From positions 23,192,020 through 23,256,019 of the forward strand of contig NC_066849.1 of NCBI RefSeq assembly GCF_001640805.2: a DNA stretch of 64,000 nucleotides, read 5' to 3'. This DNA is from Lates calcarifer. Taxonomy: Eukaryota; Chordata; Actinopteri; Centropomidae. Position 1 is the stretch's first letter. Each line of letters opens with the position of its first letter. Shown piece by piece: positions 38,301-52,436 of this stretch. The translations under genes were made by a program, and so were the position numbers. A model generated the notes under the pieces. It saw nothing but the letters and a program-made list of their open reading frames with translations. It was not told the DNA's origin and searched no databases.

Positions 38301-41300
38301 GCAATGTTATTAAAATACAAGGCCGCACAATGCATTTCAAACTAAAATACTCTATTCTTGTTAAGAGGAGAATCACACACTCACCTCCTGGCCAGCCTGC
38401 GGAGCTGCTCAGCACACTCGTTGTCAGAGCGCTGCTGCAGGAGCTCCAGGATGTTCATGGTTCTGTGGAAGTGGCCACAGGACAGGCTGACGCTGACCGC
38501 TGTTTCATGTTTGTCCCCTGTCAGCACCCACACTTTGATCCCTGCCAGCCGTAATGCCTCAATGGTCTCCTGGACTTTGTCTTGGAGTCTGGGGAAGAAA
38601 AGGAAGAGAGAGAATAAACACCATGTTGACATTCCATGTACTGTGATATACAAAGCTTCCAGTGATTCCTGTATGTAATTACATTAGGACGATAATTAGT
38701 TAGTGGATGGCAAGAACCTGAAGACATTTTAGTCTTAGACTTGTTGTGGGTGAGGTGATGCAGCTAGCTGGCATTTAAAACCTGGTGTTTTATTGCTGTG
38801 GGCTTCATGTAGTCACACCCTGGAGGCCTGTTACTAAACTACAGTGTCCATAATTCAATAAGACCAATTAGGTGTCTGCAGGGTTCAATTGTTCATTTCC
38901 TAAAACTCATCACTTATCAGACAGATAAATTCTGAGTGTGAACAAACCTGCTTCGAAGTAAACAAGCAAAGACACAAACATAAATATGGTTAGACTAATA
39001 GGTAGTTGTAGTTTGAACAGACATTTTAAACAGCAACAGATGAAACTTAAAGATCCTGGCATCCATAGCTGCCTTAATGTTATCCAGGAAGAGGGTGAAA
39101 CTGTTTCTGGAATTGGGCAGAACTTTTTTTGGAATATTTATCTTGTTTCTGACCACAGTTAAGAGGTTAATAGAGAATAAATAAGATGTAGTATTACCAT
39201 GGCTATCAGATTTACTTTAGTCATGCTGGACTGAAAAAAAGAGGGAATTCTTAGTCTTGTCTTCTGTAATAGAGGAGATCACTTGATTGTGACCATGTGT
39301 GCCTGAGGAGGAATTCATTCCAGATACAGAAACAGAGCAGTAGAGAGAACAGAGAGAGAGAGACAAACGGAGTGGGAGAAGTGAGCAGCTTATGTGAGGA
39401 GGAGCAGATGGTGAGTGGATGCAAACACATATCAACATTCATTTCCAGAGAAGCTCTGTGAGGTGACTCTCTCTGCTGACTATACATTGTTTGTTTGTTG
39501 GAGACTCTCCCTCCCACTGTGTTTATTGGTCTGTTTTTGGCCATGTGTTTTCTACTGTTTTGTAATGTCCCCCTTTTTCTCTTAGGACAAAATATTTTTA
39601 ATCAGTGCGGCTTCACCATTTACTTAAAACAATAATTATTAGATTGGTTATCAGCACTTTACTTCTGTAGCTCTCAGCAGCTGTAGGCCTCTCTGTAAGC
39701 AGCTACTTTAAGTGTATAATCAAAAAAATAATTTTTTGATTTTCTAACCACAGAAAAAAATGTACATAAAGCATAAACAGTAAAGTGTTAAATTAGCACC
39801 TCATTACAAAAACAGTTGTTACAACTAACCATGTGTAAATAAAACATATGCTTTACATATGTGACAATATGTTATTTACTCACTGCCTGTGGCAACATAT
39901 GATTGTAAAAAAAACATACATTACATAATGTTACATTATACTGTATGTTGGACAGTTCACCTGCATTATTTAGTGGCTTCACTTAAAAGAAATACTTTGA
40001 TATTTTGGGAAATACACTTATTTGTTGTGCTGGCAAGAGTTAGATAAGAAGATCGATATCACTCTCATATCTGTATACAAAATATGAAGAGAGAGCCAGA
40101 AGACTCTCTCAAAGACTTGACGCAGGAAAAACAGCTAGCATAGCTCTGTCCAAAGGTATAAAAATTCCCCAAAATCCACTTCTGTGCTTGTTAATTAACA
40201 CATCATATTTACATATTTAACATTACATGGAAGTTGGATATCTTTGCCTTTGGACAGAAGCCAGTTAGCTGTTTTCCATTCTTTATGCTAAGCTAAGCTA
40301 TTTAGCATACAAACCTAAGAGTCTCATCAATGTTCCTATCAAGCTATCAACAAAGAAAGCATTTTTGCATATTCTCCAAAGTGTAAAACTATTATTTTAA
40401 TTCCTGTAACCATTTCTAAAATACAGTCACAAATTCTTCAAAGGTTCAAAACTCACAAATCAGAATCAGCCTCTTTCTATATATTCATCAATTTAAATAC
40501 ATCTTACAACTCTTCAATTTATAGCCATCACTGAACCTAACTCTACAGTTTTGTGCAGTTTGTCCTGCACTACTGCTGCTTGTTTGGGATGCACTGACAG
40601 GCTGTCAAGCTCTCATCATTGTGTTGAATATGAATTATGAATGTGATGATATTCCGTATTTAGCAAGGGCAACACTAATATATTCCAATTTATTCTTTAA
40701 ACGTCCATACTTGTCCTCCACCCCTGTTGCTCCCAGGAGCTGTAGGTCTCTCTCAATGTAGCTGAAGGCCTCCTGCAGTCTCTCCTCCCTCTGCTGCAGC
40801 GCGGTGCGGGCGCTGTTCAGACGCCTGTCCACATCGATGTACTCCTCTGGGCTGAAATGGCGACATGCTACCACCAGGGTCCGCAAACCTTTCTACAGTA
40901 GGAGAAGGAAGGTGGGTGATGGGTAGAGAAACACAGGAAAAATGAGAGTATATGAGAAAAAAAATATGATGACATTAAATGATAACGGTAAAAATAAAGG
41001 TAAAATTGGAAGAGGAAGAGGAACAGTAAATGTGAGGAAGACAAGACGATATGAGTAGGAGAGGAAGAGAGGGAAGGGGAGACAAACAGAAGCAGAGAGA
41101 GAAAGAACAGAAAAACAAATTATTAAGCTTGGCTTTAAATCAGGGAACCAGCCTGGGGGGTAGACGACCACAAATCAACCCAGCCCAGAGCACGAATTCC
41201 TGCGTACTGATGTCCGATGACATGATGTGGGGGCCGGATATGCCTGTGTGTGTGTGTGTTTGGGTGTGTGTATGTGGCTGCTGTGGTGAAGAATTTACAG

Positions 41301-44300
41301 TCTAATGGGAACAGAGAGCGACAGAGCCAAAAGTAATCACCGCAATGCTGGGAAATGTCAGGCCTACACACACGGAGAGACACGATAGTGAGCATGTGGT
41401 TCAAGAAGCATTTTAGAGTCTGATATTTGAATTTCACTTCATGAAGTTCAAGAGGAAATTTTCAAAGGATATTCTCTGAGGTGTTAAATTGAGTATATGG
41501 ACTTTGCTCAGTCTGTCATCACAGCGTAAAGGATGTTAAATGTGAAAGAATAAGATAAATACACTAGATCATAATGTAGGGAAAACATCAGCATAATTCC
41601 GGTAACTCTAAGTTTGTCTGCAAGTCATATTTTCAGTTTAATGAACTGATATGACTACCCACTGAATAGGTATGTATAGGTATAAAAGAAATGATTTCTT
41701 ACCAGGGCAAACTCATCAACGTGCAGCCTTGTCTTTTCTATCTCACCACTGGTAGTGAAAGGCAAGATGGCCGACTCTGCTCCCTTGGTGAACAGCACTT
41801 TGCCTCCTTGAAAGTCAAGACAGCAAGAGTAAGGCACAGAGGAAGCAACGGTTATACATGAAAATCAAATAATGCTTTCGAAAACACTCTGAGATTAAAT
41901 TCTATATATTTCTATACAGAATTAATTAATGCAAAACCTTAACATGTTTATATCCATTCTTTCTTTTTGCCTCACGCCTTACACTGTAGTCATCGGTGTG
42001 TCTGTGTGTGTGTGTGTGTGTGAATGGTGAAATGAGTGGCAAATTGTTAAGTGCTTTGGATAAAAGTGCCATATAAATGCACTCCATTTACCGAAAATGC
42101 AGAGCAGCAGAACACTGTGTTACCTGAGGGAGTCTGCAGTATGACACTCATCCTCCTACGGTCAGCATCAAACTCTAACACATGGAGCAGTTTATACCTG
42201 AGCGAGCAAAGAGAGTATTAACTTCAGATCATAACTTTAAGACATGTGAACTGAGGTTAGCCATAGACAATGTTAAGCCTCACGCAATAGCTGGTGATCA
42301 CATAAAATAGTTTTGAGTATTTGTATGTAAGAGATGAACAGGGTGAGACATACTTCTCTGACTTGCCAAATGTTTTGATTTCCATTGTATCTCCACTGCT
42401 GCCAGTGAAGGCCACTCCAATTCTGAGGAAAAAAAACAATACAGGAGTTAATAGCTAGAATTCTTTGGAGACCTTTAATGAAAATCCAATTTGGAGTTTA
42501 GAAGGTTTTGAAGGTAACTGGACCAAAAAAATGTAACTTGTAACAATCATGCTCCCCACAGGCAATTCAATCGTTCATTCATCCGGTTATTAATCTTTTC
42601 TCTGAGTTAAGTAGAGCTGGTGCCTACAATTTACGGCATGTGTTTATACTGTGGGAAAAAGATGGGAAATCCAAATAAAATGCAGGTGAACAAACAGAAA
42701 ACCAAGACTCCAATGAAGGGGATAAAATACAGGTGTGACTGAGCCACTAAGCCCCTGAATCAAACCAAACAAATCAGTATCATGTTTTTTAACACCAGAA
42801 CAAAGTGCTAAGATATATAATCTCTACAAGTTTGTGTTTTCTAACCACTGGCGTCACATTTCAGTATGAAATACAATTAGCTTTAATTACAGTGCCCCTT
42901 TGCATTCAGTGTAGAGAACTGGCTGACACTTTAGATTGAGGTCACATTTATAATGGCACAGAAACATTAATGGTGATATATCTACCAGTGATTATTGAGG
43001 TCAGGGTTACAGCAGCGTCACCTTTTGGTTTAAATCAACACAGATCCTCTGTCTGTGGCTCAATGGAGCGTGGAGGGACTGGGTCATGGGTGCTGCCCCT
43101 CACTGCTCAACTGCATAATTCAATTTGATGGTTTGAAAACAACATTGGCCAGAATCACTGACTTCATGCACCATGTATCCTGAAAGATTTTGTAAAACGA
43201 CACAGTCTGGCAATTTAGATGGGTGCTACACAGCCACATTTCTTAATTGTCAATTCTCCATTGTTTTCTTGTCGAACAGGAGGTGTTTTTCTAACTCTGG
43301 CTTCTTTAGTTGCCCTTTATCAAACTTGTATAGTAGTAGAATTTGATCACATTGTTTTACTGTTTTTCCCCTTTTCCAGACAGACCTGCTTATGAGTTTT
43401 TTTTACCAACCCCCTAGACATTAAATTGTTGCCTGTGCTGTGCTATATTTCTGTGATATTAAAACGAACAACAACCAAGCAAGTGAAAAAGTGCCACATT
43501 GTATTTGGCCAGCAGTACAACTTCTACATCTACTTCAATGTCCCTTAGCAGCTGACAGTCAGAACAGGTAGTACAGGAGGGTTTTGGCTTCACAACAGCT
43601 CAAGCTCTTCCCTTACACCTACAGTAGCCCACCCTGGACATCACACTGTTTTCACAAGTTCTTTTCTTCCGTCATTAGCAAGCCAACAGTGGCAATAAGG
43701 TAAAGGCAGAAATGCACACACTTCCTGTGTTGTAACACTCACACACAATGCAATCTGGTGAAACTAAAAGCTCTTATAGAGGTATAACACTGCTGTAAAC
43801 ATAAAGATAGAGGTCATTTTTCCTTTGGTCAACAGCAGTTTTCACTGACTAATGTATTCCTAGGTTCCATTCAGATTTCAACCTATGCACTTTTTGAAGA
43901 GGAGAAATCTCTACTGAAACCTCACCTCTTTGCTGCCTCTACTAAAGCTTTCTCATCTGGTGAAGAGGCATAGTATTCCATGTGATTGGAGAAACCATTA
44001 GCGTGGGAGAATGGGTCTCCAGCTGCAACCAGGCAGTCTGGCTGGTCGTAGCTGATCTGAACTGTGTGACACAATGACACCGCCTTGAGAAATAGCAGTT
44101 CCTCACTGATCTGGAAGGAGAGAGGATGAGAGAGGAAGACACATCATAAATTCTCAACATAAGTTTTATTCAGTGACATCCTGTATGTGACTGCGAACAT
44201 AAGTGATGATTAACAGTCACCTTATGTGCAAAGAGAAACTTGTAGCTGTAGCACAGTTTGATTTAGGTGAAGAACTGTGATCACTTCCAGCATTTTTACA

Positions 44301-47300
44301 GTTCTACTTCTTTGTATATGAGTAGCTAAGGCAAACTGCCATGGCTGTGCTTATTTGATGGCAGCAGTGAGAACAGTGTATATGTACAGTGTGTGCCCAA
44401 AAAAAAATGAATGCCATGCTTATATACAGCTTGTGAGTTACCAGGTGAGGCGTAGAGCCATCTGGTGAATCGTCAGTCATTCCTTCTGGTACCAGTTTGC
44501 CGTTAACTTCCCGGTACTTGGTTCCATTAATTGAACACTCACGAAACTGCATCTCATTTTCCGTTAGGGTACCCGTCTTATCAGTAAAAACATACTCCAC
44601 CTAGGGAACAGAAACCCATAAACATGCACATGTAAATTAAGTTAAATTAAAGAAGAGGCAGAGAAGTTTTATCTCATCCTTGAAGTATGAAAGAATTACG
44701 GATGTTTTTAGACTTTTGTCTAACAATATACTCCTCTCTACTCTTCAATACAGTAAGTACATAACAACATAAGTTCTAAAAAATTACATGATATAAACAG
44801 ATATGTATGCAAGTATGTGTGTACATGTACTCCTTTTTCATACCTGCCCCAGCTCCTCATTGAGGTCAGAGGTGTTGACCTGAGCTTTCTGGTCACTTTC
44901 CTCGTGGTAAAGGTCCAGATCCCAGCCAATGAAAAAGGAGCCCAGGAACTTCTGCATCTCCACGGTAACGTACAGTGAGATGGGGATGATGAAGTTATAG
45001 AGGACCAGAAATGCCAAGAAGTCTGAGATGAACTGCAAGATCTAAGGGAAGCAGGATGAGAACAAGGAAGTGAAACAAGATAAGAAACCAAGCAAACCCT
45101 AACTTAACTTAGATGAAACAAGTGTAAACAGGTTGCATTGTCTTAAACCGTACAGAGTAATTAGTAAGACTGCAAAATAAATGTGCTTAATACACACTTA
45201 AGCCACACACAGAATGATGGCACCTCAGCTCTGATCCCTCTAAATCAAAGCAGGCAGGGTAATCCATTCACATAAAGGAGTTAATTACTTTATGTGACAG
45301 GGAAGGGGAGCGAGGAAGGACGACAGACTGAGAGACAGAATATCAGTAGCTGTGCAAAAGCCAAGTTTATGACATGTTAAACCTAGGACTGAGCTCTGGC
45401 AAACTTGCTAAACAGAATAAAAGAAATATAATTAATAAAGTTAGGCTATTTCTGATGTCTGACAGGATATGCAGCAAAAATAGTCTACCTGTCATGGAAT
45501 AGAGTAAATACTACATTTCTGTGTAGTTATCCTTTTTAGACTTGGATATTGTAATCCTTACGCCTTAAATTTAGACAATTTTCAGACAGTTGAAGAACCG
45601 GTAAATTCCCTAGAGGAGGAAGCAGCTTTGATGCAGAGAGATGGGTATAGACTGTTAACAGGCCCAGTGAGTTTCTGGAGCACCTGTTCTACTAAATCTA
45701 AAAACACAGCGATTATTTTGTTGCTGGTATTCCTCTCTGCCTTCAGTGAGCAGAATGGCAACAATGTACAACAGTTTTTTTCCCACTCTGTCTCAATACA
45801 TAGAAGCTGATGTTCTCTGTGACTGATTAGTGTTGGCAGGTAGGCTGATAGGCTGATAGGCTGGCAGACTGGCCCAGTGACAGGCACTTCCTCTGTTATA
45901 CCTTGTCACAAAATCCAGAGATGCTAAAACACCCCTACCAGCACCATTTTAGGACATGTGGATTCAAGCCTTTGCTCACTGATACATCTTCACTAACTAT
46001 TAATTTAGTGGAGAGAAAAGTCCATCACTGTCAAGGAGATGAAAGTGGAGGAAGGTGCAGTTTGCACAGAGGTAAACAGAGACAGGCAGAAATGGAATGT
46101 CAACTAAAATCTCACCTCATCTTATCTCTGGGGCTGATAACCTGACCTACTTACAAAAAACAAATCAATAAGAATGTATTCCTCTGACACTACACAAAGC
46201 AGACTAACCGGACTGCTGTTTCTCTCTTGCTCAGTCTTTTGGTTGTAGAAAGGCTCATCCCATTTGTCCTCAGCCTGCCAGGCATACTTCAGGATGGTGC
46301 TGAGGACGGCCTCGAACAGCAAGATGCCCAGGTAGATGATTAGGAAGGTATTCATGGACCTGACATGGGGAAATATTTTTAAGTTGAATGTTTAATTAAG
46401 CATATCTGGAAACAGCAGTATCTTGTTTAGTCTGAGAGGAAACTGAAAGTGCTCACTTCTCCACTGCAGAGCGTTTCTGGGACTTGCACTTATAGTTGAG
46501 GGCCATCTTGGACTCCATCCCTGTGTAAACTGCCACACCTGCAACATCACAGTTTGTTAAAGTATTATACCAGGCTTGTGAGACATTAATCCATTAGATC
46601 TCTTATCAAGTTGTGCATTAAGTAATGAGACTAGTCTGAACAGTCTTCAGTTAATATGAGCAGACCTTAGCCATATGATAATGAGTGGCCTGCCCTGCTC
46701 ATAATGTCCACAGAGCTTGACTTTGTTCATGTCACCTCCCTATCATTCTTCCAGTATCCACTGGAAGCAATTCAGAATCAACTTGTTCCTCAACTATATC
46801 TTGTCTTTCTTTCTCTGTCAATTCAACTGGAAACTTCCCATTGCAAGAAAGAATTTACCCCTCTGGCTGCTTCCCTCTCAGATGAAGGTTTGAGTTTGCA
46901 GAACCATTTCTTTTGCCTCTCACTGTATCGACTCACCGAAAATCTCTTTGGTATTTTTCAACCTGGCCCCACGCAGCAACAAATTCTCTGGGCCCAGCGG
47001 TCTGACATAAAAGCAAACAAAAACAACATAAATGCAGAGAAAGATGAGTGTTGTTATGGGATTGTTGCACCAACAAGACACAGTAGTACCCTGATCAAAA
47101 ATAAAATAATAAAAGTGCTTTCAGTTTAAGACTGAGTATGAGGCTCATACATCTTTTGTATATGTAATTAATCATTTCCATTCAGCTACACATTGTCTTT
47201 TGGTAACATAGTTGCACACTGCTAATTAAATTCCTTAAATAACTTGGGTCTCTTTTGAATCCAAGCTTGATGATTTTGTAACACTATCCAGGTCTTGTAT

Positions 47301-47612
47301 AATCCTGTTTCAGTGTCTTTAGTTCGCCTTGCATAAATATATTTATTAGCCAAACCAGCCGGATAAATCTGGTCTCACCTGACTATCTCCTCCCCATGCT
47401 GAGTCACCGTAATCCGACCAACAAACCTGGAAAACACCAAAGGCCTTTCAGTTGAGTGAACTGAGAGAGACAGTAACAACGTTCTCACTACACAGAGACA
47501 CACACACACAGACACACAGACACACAGAGACACACACACACACACACGCACAGACACACACACAGACAGACACACAGACAGACACACAGACAGACACACA
47601 GACAGACAGACA

Positions 47613-47644
<32 letters not shown>

Positions 47645-49748
47645 GAGGCTACTTGAAGAAATCATGTAATTGCAGGAAATCTGGGAGAGGCTTTTACGTG
47701 CACTTCAGTAACCACATTACTGTAAAGCCTGCATTTATATGCAGCTGGTTGGTAATCATATTTCTCCCCTATACTCTGACATATTCTAAATGCATTAGAT
47801 TAATGAATCTGCAGCCTGTACAGGTTTTATTCTGAGCATCTGGACTGACAGAGCACACAGAGATTCAGCTCTGAAATGACCAGCTTTTCTTTAACTGGGA
47901 GTCTAAACGTTAACAAAAAAAACAAATGTTATGCATAGGAAACTGAAAGGTTTAGACCTATTAATTTCTGTTTCGGTTCGACTATGGAGTAAATCATTTT
48001 CTAAATGAGACAAATTGCAAATACAGATCTTCCTCTTCATGCTGCTGCAATGCTGCCACAGCCATACTCTCCCTATCTGGAGTATCTGTCTTGCACATGC
48101 ACACATGTAATCACCTAATAAGAAAACCTGGTAAAGTGTATACACACAGGCTCCTCCAGCAGAATTTCAACAAGGTTTATCTTAATACCTTCTTGGGGGG
48201 TGGGGGGGGTGGGGGGGTTGTTACCATCTAAACAAACCACCTGATCGATCTTAAAGTAGCCAGCTGACCGACAAGAGGAAGAGGGGTTGTTGAAGAGGTG
48301 ATGAAACCATTTCATTCCACCATCCATTTCATAACACATCTCTCCCCAGGAACCCAGAAAATCAAATGAGTGAAATTAATTATCTATACTTACAGTTATA
48401 AAATAAAAAATAAAAACCAAGTGTTATGACTTTCACTCAAAATATGAGTGTAGAGTGGTAGAGAGAGAGAGTCTGAAATGAACCAAATGAAATGATAAAG
48501 AAAAGATCCATAATATTTTCATGTGTGTATCATTAACACAATATCAATATTTCATTTTTTAAATATCATGATTATTGTCAATGCCAGTATATCCCAACAC
48601 CCCTGTCCTGAAGGTGTGTCTGCAGACAGGTGAGGTTTACCTGTACAGGTCAGCTTCTGGTTGTTGACACTCCACCACAGCCTGCAGAGCCTCCAGCTGG
48701 GACACTGACTGACAAACTGAAGTCTCCGCCACAGAGAAGTGGGTCTACAAATATAGATACACAACACACAAATACAGTTAAATGTTGATGAAAGGGAATC
48801 ATTGTTTCAAAGGGGACAAAGATACCTTTTCAGATTATAAGAGAGAGATTTTCATACAAAATACAATTAGAACTCATGAACAAATAGATATACTAAAGGT
48901 TTCTATTTACAAAACAGCCAGTTTGGTTAGTTGGTGCTGCTCTGAAGGGAAGGAAGCTGTCAACATGGTCAATACAAATGAGGGAGGATGACAGGTGAGG
49001 GGGAGACACACCAATGGATTAGTGGAACTTAATTTGCCCAACAATTGAAACAGAGAAGATACACCCTGTTTCACCCAGATCCAAAAGTAGATAATCACAA
49101 GCCAGATGCTGTCTGGAATATGGTACAAACAGGAATACAGACCAAAAATGGCCTTGCCTTTAAACAAATCTACCAATCTACCAGGAATGTGCACTTGCAT
49201 GTTTGTGATTAGTCTACCTTTCCAGTTGAAGTCAGGTTGCATTGCAGCAAACGCAGAGTCTCGTTTGGACTTAGACTTAGACTTAGACAGACTTTTATTG
49301 TCATTCAGTATGCAGCGTGTATATAGAACGAAATAAATATTAAATAGGTACATACATATTAAATCTGTACAACAGTTTAACCCTTTTACTGGACAACTCT
49401 TGAGTTTTTCCAGACAGCCCAGTGTTGCTTTGCACTGACGAAGGACTGTTTCCATTCAAATGAATGAGAGGGCTTTGTTTTTTAACACAGGGCCCAAGTC
49501 AGTCTAAACATGGCCAAAAACATGGATGAGCATACTCTACTGCAAAATTTGCACTGCTAAAAGAAAGTACTAAAGTTCAGTGGTAAGAATCATCAAATGG
49601 CCAAGGTTTCATTAGTCTACCTAATTAATCTAATCAGCAGTCTTTGCTGGGTATCATGTATTATGTTCACCATTTAGAACTAGTGTTAAGAGTTCTAAAC
49701 CGTCTGACCTTTAACACAAAACATATTCTGACCATACCAAAAACAGCT

Positions 49749-49779
<31 letters not shown>

Positions 49780-50543
49780 CTTTAGACACTCCTAAAGGAA
49801 AAAGTACACAATGCCTATTATACCAGCGAGATGAGGATGCACTACTGCAGTATCACTGTATACTGTACACAGTATACAAACAGCTGCAGCTGACACCAAT
49901 TTATAAATATAAAAAAGAAAGGTGCATAGATTGTACAGGCACATTTTTAGGCTAACAAAAAAGCCCTCCTGCTGTATAAATAAACTGTAACTGAAGCAGC
50001 AGGATGTTGTTAGAGAGACAAGCAACACAGCCTTTGGCAAGACTGGGAGGTAAGGCGAGAAGAAAAGAGGAGAGGGGGGAGGAGAAAAGAAGATGTTCTA
50101 AATTCAAAATAAAGAGGTATAAGAGGTTTTATATTAAAATGAATAAATTATATCCAAGCTTTACCCTGGTATGGAGACACCTGGTTGAGACACACACAAG
50201 CTGGCATCAGTCATGTGACAGGTACGCAGAGGTCACATCAAGTGTTTGTTGAAAACACTGAATGAATTAACTTTACTCAATGTAACTTTTGTTTGTTTAC
50301 ACTCCTCAGGGCATCTTTTCAGTGGAGCAGCTGGCTTAATGAGTTTCCAAGTTTGTATCCAAGAACTGGTTCTGGATGTGCAGCTATCTTGTTTATTCAA
50401 TCAAATGGTTGATTGTGCTACAAACAAAACTTTTTTGCAGAAGCAAAGACAGACAACTGGGTACCTTTAGTAATAGTCACAACTCAGACACACCACTGAC
50501 AATATGCTCACATATGCTCCCAAAGCTATAACACAGTCTTTCA

Positions 50544-50628
<85 letters not shown>

Positions 50629-52328
50629 CTTGAGGTTGGTCTCTCCATCGAGGCTGGCTGTGGTGATGTGACAGGTGCCGTCTGCCCGATCTGATGACAG
50701 CAACACCAGGTCAGCAGGGAACGTTTCATCTTTAGCCACACGAACAATGTCCCCTACCTAGATGGGCAGGCAGAAGACACAAAGACACACACAAACACAT
50801 ACACACAGGAAGGTTATTAAATGTTATTTATTTATTTGCAATAGATCTTTTTGTGTTTATTAGATTTCCTTCTGTATGGGACCAAAGTGAAAAAACATTT
50901 GCCTTTGCCTTATAATCCTCATGTTTAGAAATTCAAACTATAAAACACTTATTTAAAACCATGTAAAAGTAGCCTAAAAATTATGGGTTTAGTTTGACAA
51001 TATGCCTGCCTACGAGAAAATCATCTTGGCATTTGCATTTCAGCTTTTACATTCATTCTTTTTGACTAATAATATAGCATCACAGCCTCTTTGCTTATAA
51101 CTAACACTTGCTAGGCAGCTGCATAATTGTCTATGAGTAACAATTTGCACTGTCAGTATTCAGCTCTCAAACTTCTACTGACACTGAGTGACTCTGCACA
51201 CCTTTCTGCCTCTGAAATAAATAACATCTTTCACTTCAGGTGACAGCAAGTGTGGCTGTGACTGGGTCAACAGTACAGAGAGCTTCAGAGGAGCTTGAGA
51301 GATGAATTTACTGTTTGACTAAAGGACACATGCCATTTAGGTAGTGCTGCATTGGCTCCAGACAGACTAGTTACGGTGTCTCTGAGCAGTGTGACCTAAG
51401 TGGATTTGTATGCTCTACAGTATTTTGCAACCCTGCCACATGAAACAGCGCTCTTTTCATTGACAACATACAGTATCTTATGCTATCTTTCTATACAGTC
51501 TTACTCTAGAGAAACACCACTAGCACCAGGAATTTAACAGCCAAGCTTAAGTTAGTTACAGCTATTGCCTATGAGCTGTGAAAAGCTATTCTGAGGTACT
51601 TTAATGCACTGGTTTTTGCCATCTTACCCTGATGTTCTTAGATCTTGTTTGGACCAGACTTCCACTGCGAACCACAAACACTGGAGCCCCATTCACCTCG
51701 TTGTCAGCCTTGTGTCTCAGCCAATCCTCATAGCCCTATGAGAAAACTCAGTCAGTAACCAACCAAATACAGCGGCTGATAGCTGCTAATTTCACAGTGG
51801 ATTACAGCATTTTTGCTTTGCTGGTGATACAGGTAGAACTAGTCACTGATCAACTGAAGTAACTAACAGCTGTTTCTGTTTTGTATCACTGCCAATTTCA
51901 TTATTGGTTAGAAAAAAAATTATTGTGAACTGACTCAAGATTTTTCTCTTTTTTGTATATTTATAACAAGGTAATTGCTTGTGGAAAATTGGGTTCAAGT
52001 CTTCTTAATTAATGTGAATTCTACTGAATAGTAACCTAAGTTGAAACAAATTAGATATCACAAGTTGTTGACCACAATTAATCTAACTTTGATCATTCTG
52101 CACGTGTGTTAGTTCCCCATTTTTAGCACAACAAACAGGAAGCTGTCATGCATTCATGTTCTCACCTGTTTTATGGCAGTTACTGTGATCACAAAGAAAA
52201 GAGGCAGACCGCTGGTGACTGGGGAAGTTGGGGTATCTATCATTAACTGGAAAGACAAATACAGAGGAGGAGATGCAAAGATGTCAACAAATTGTAAGAG
52301 AGGTGGGAGGTGGATTAAAAATATAAAA

Positions 52329-52368
<40 letters not shown>

Positions 52369-52381
52369 ACATATGTGTATA

Positions 52382-52436
<55 letters not shown>

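Larger units (their letters stand above)
48745..50628 (-). other. atp11b: atp11b intron 6
   Basis: 1.9 kb, with a retroposon 3' tail (49264-49455), an (AT) tract at 49752-49779 and a (CA)40 tract at 50546-50625 abutting the exon 6 donor. A 182-codon minus-strand open frame at 48907-49455 overlaps the retroposon tail and shows no domain. Confidence 0.75.

Noticed and set aside
46704..47129. 141-codon plus-strand open frame
   Set aside because: It lies antisense over atp11b exon 9 and has no family resemblance; the minus-strand exon explains the conserved part.
47375..47835. Long open frames over the CA/CAGA microsatellite
   Set aside because: Translations of simple repeats (Cys-Val or Thr-His runs). 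Only the 48-nt exon 8 within 47375-47426 is real coding sequence.
48907..49455. 182-codon minus-strand open frame, the longest in the window
   Set aside because: It runs through a retroposon 3' tail and intron sequence; Ser-Lys repeats come from the CTAAGT hexamers. No domain or splice logic supports it.
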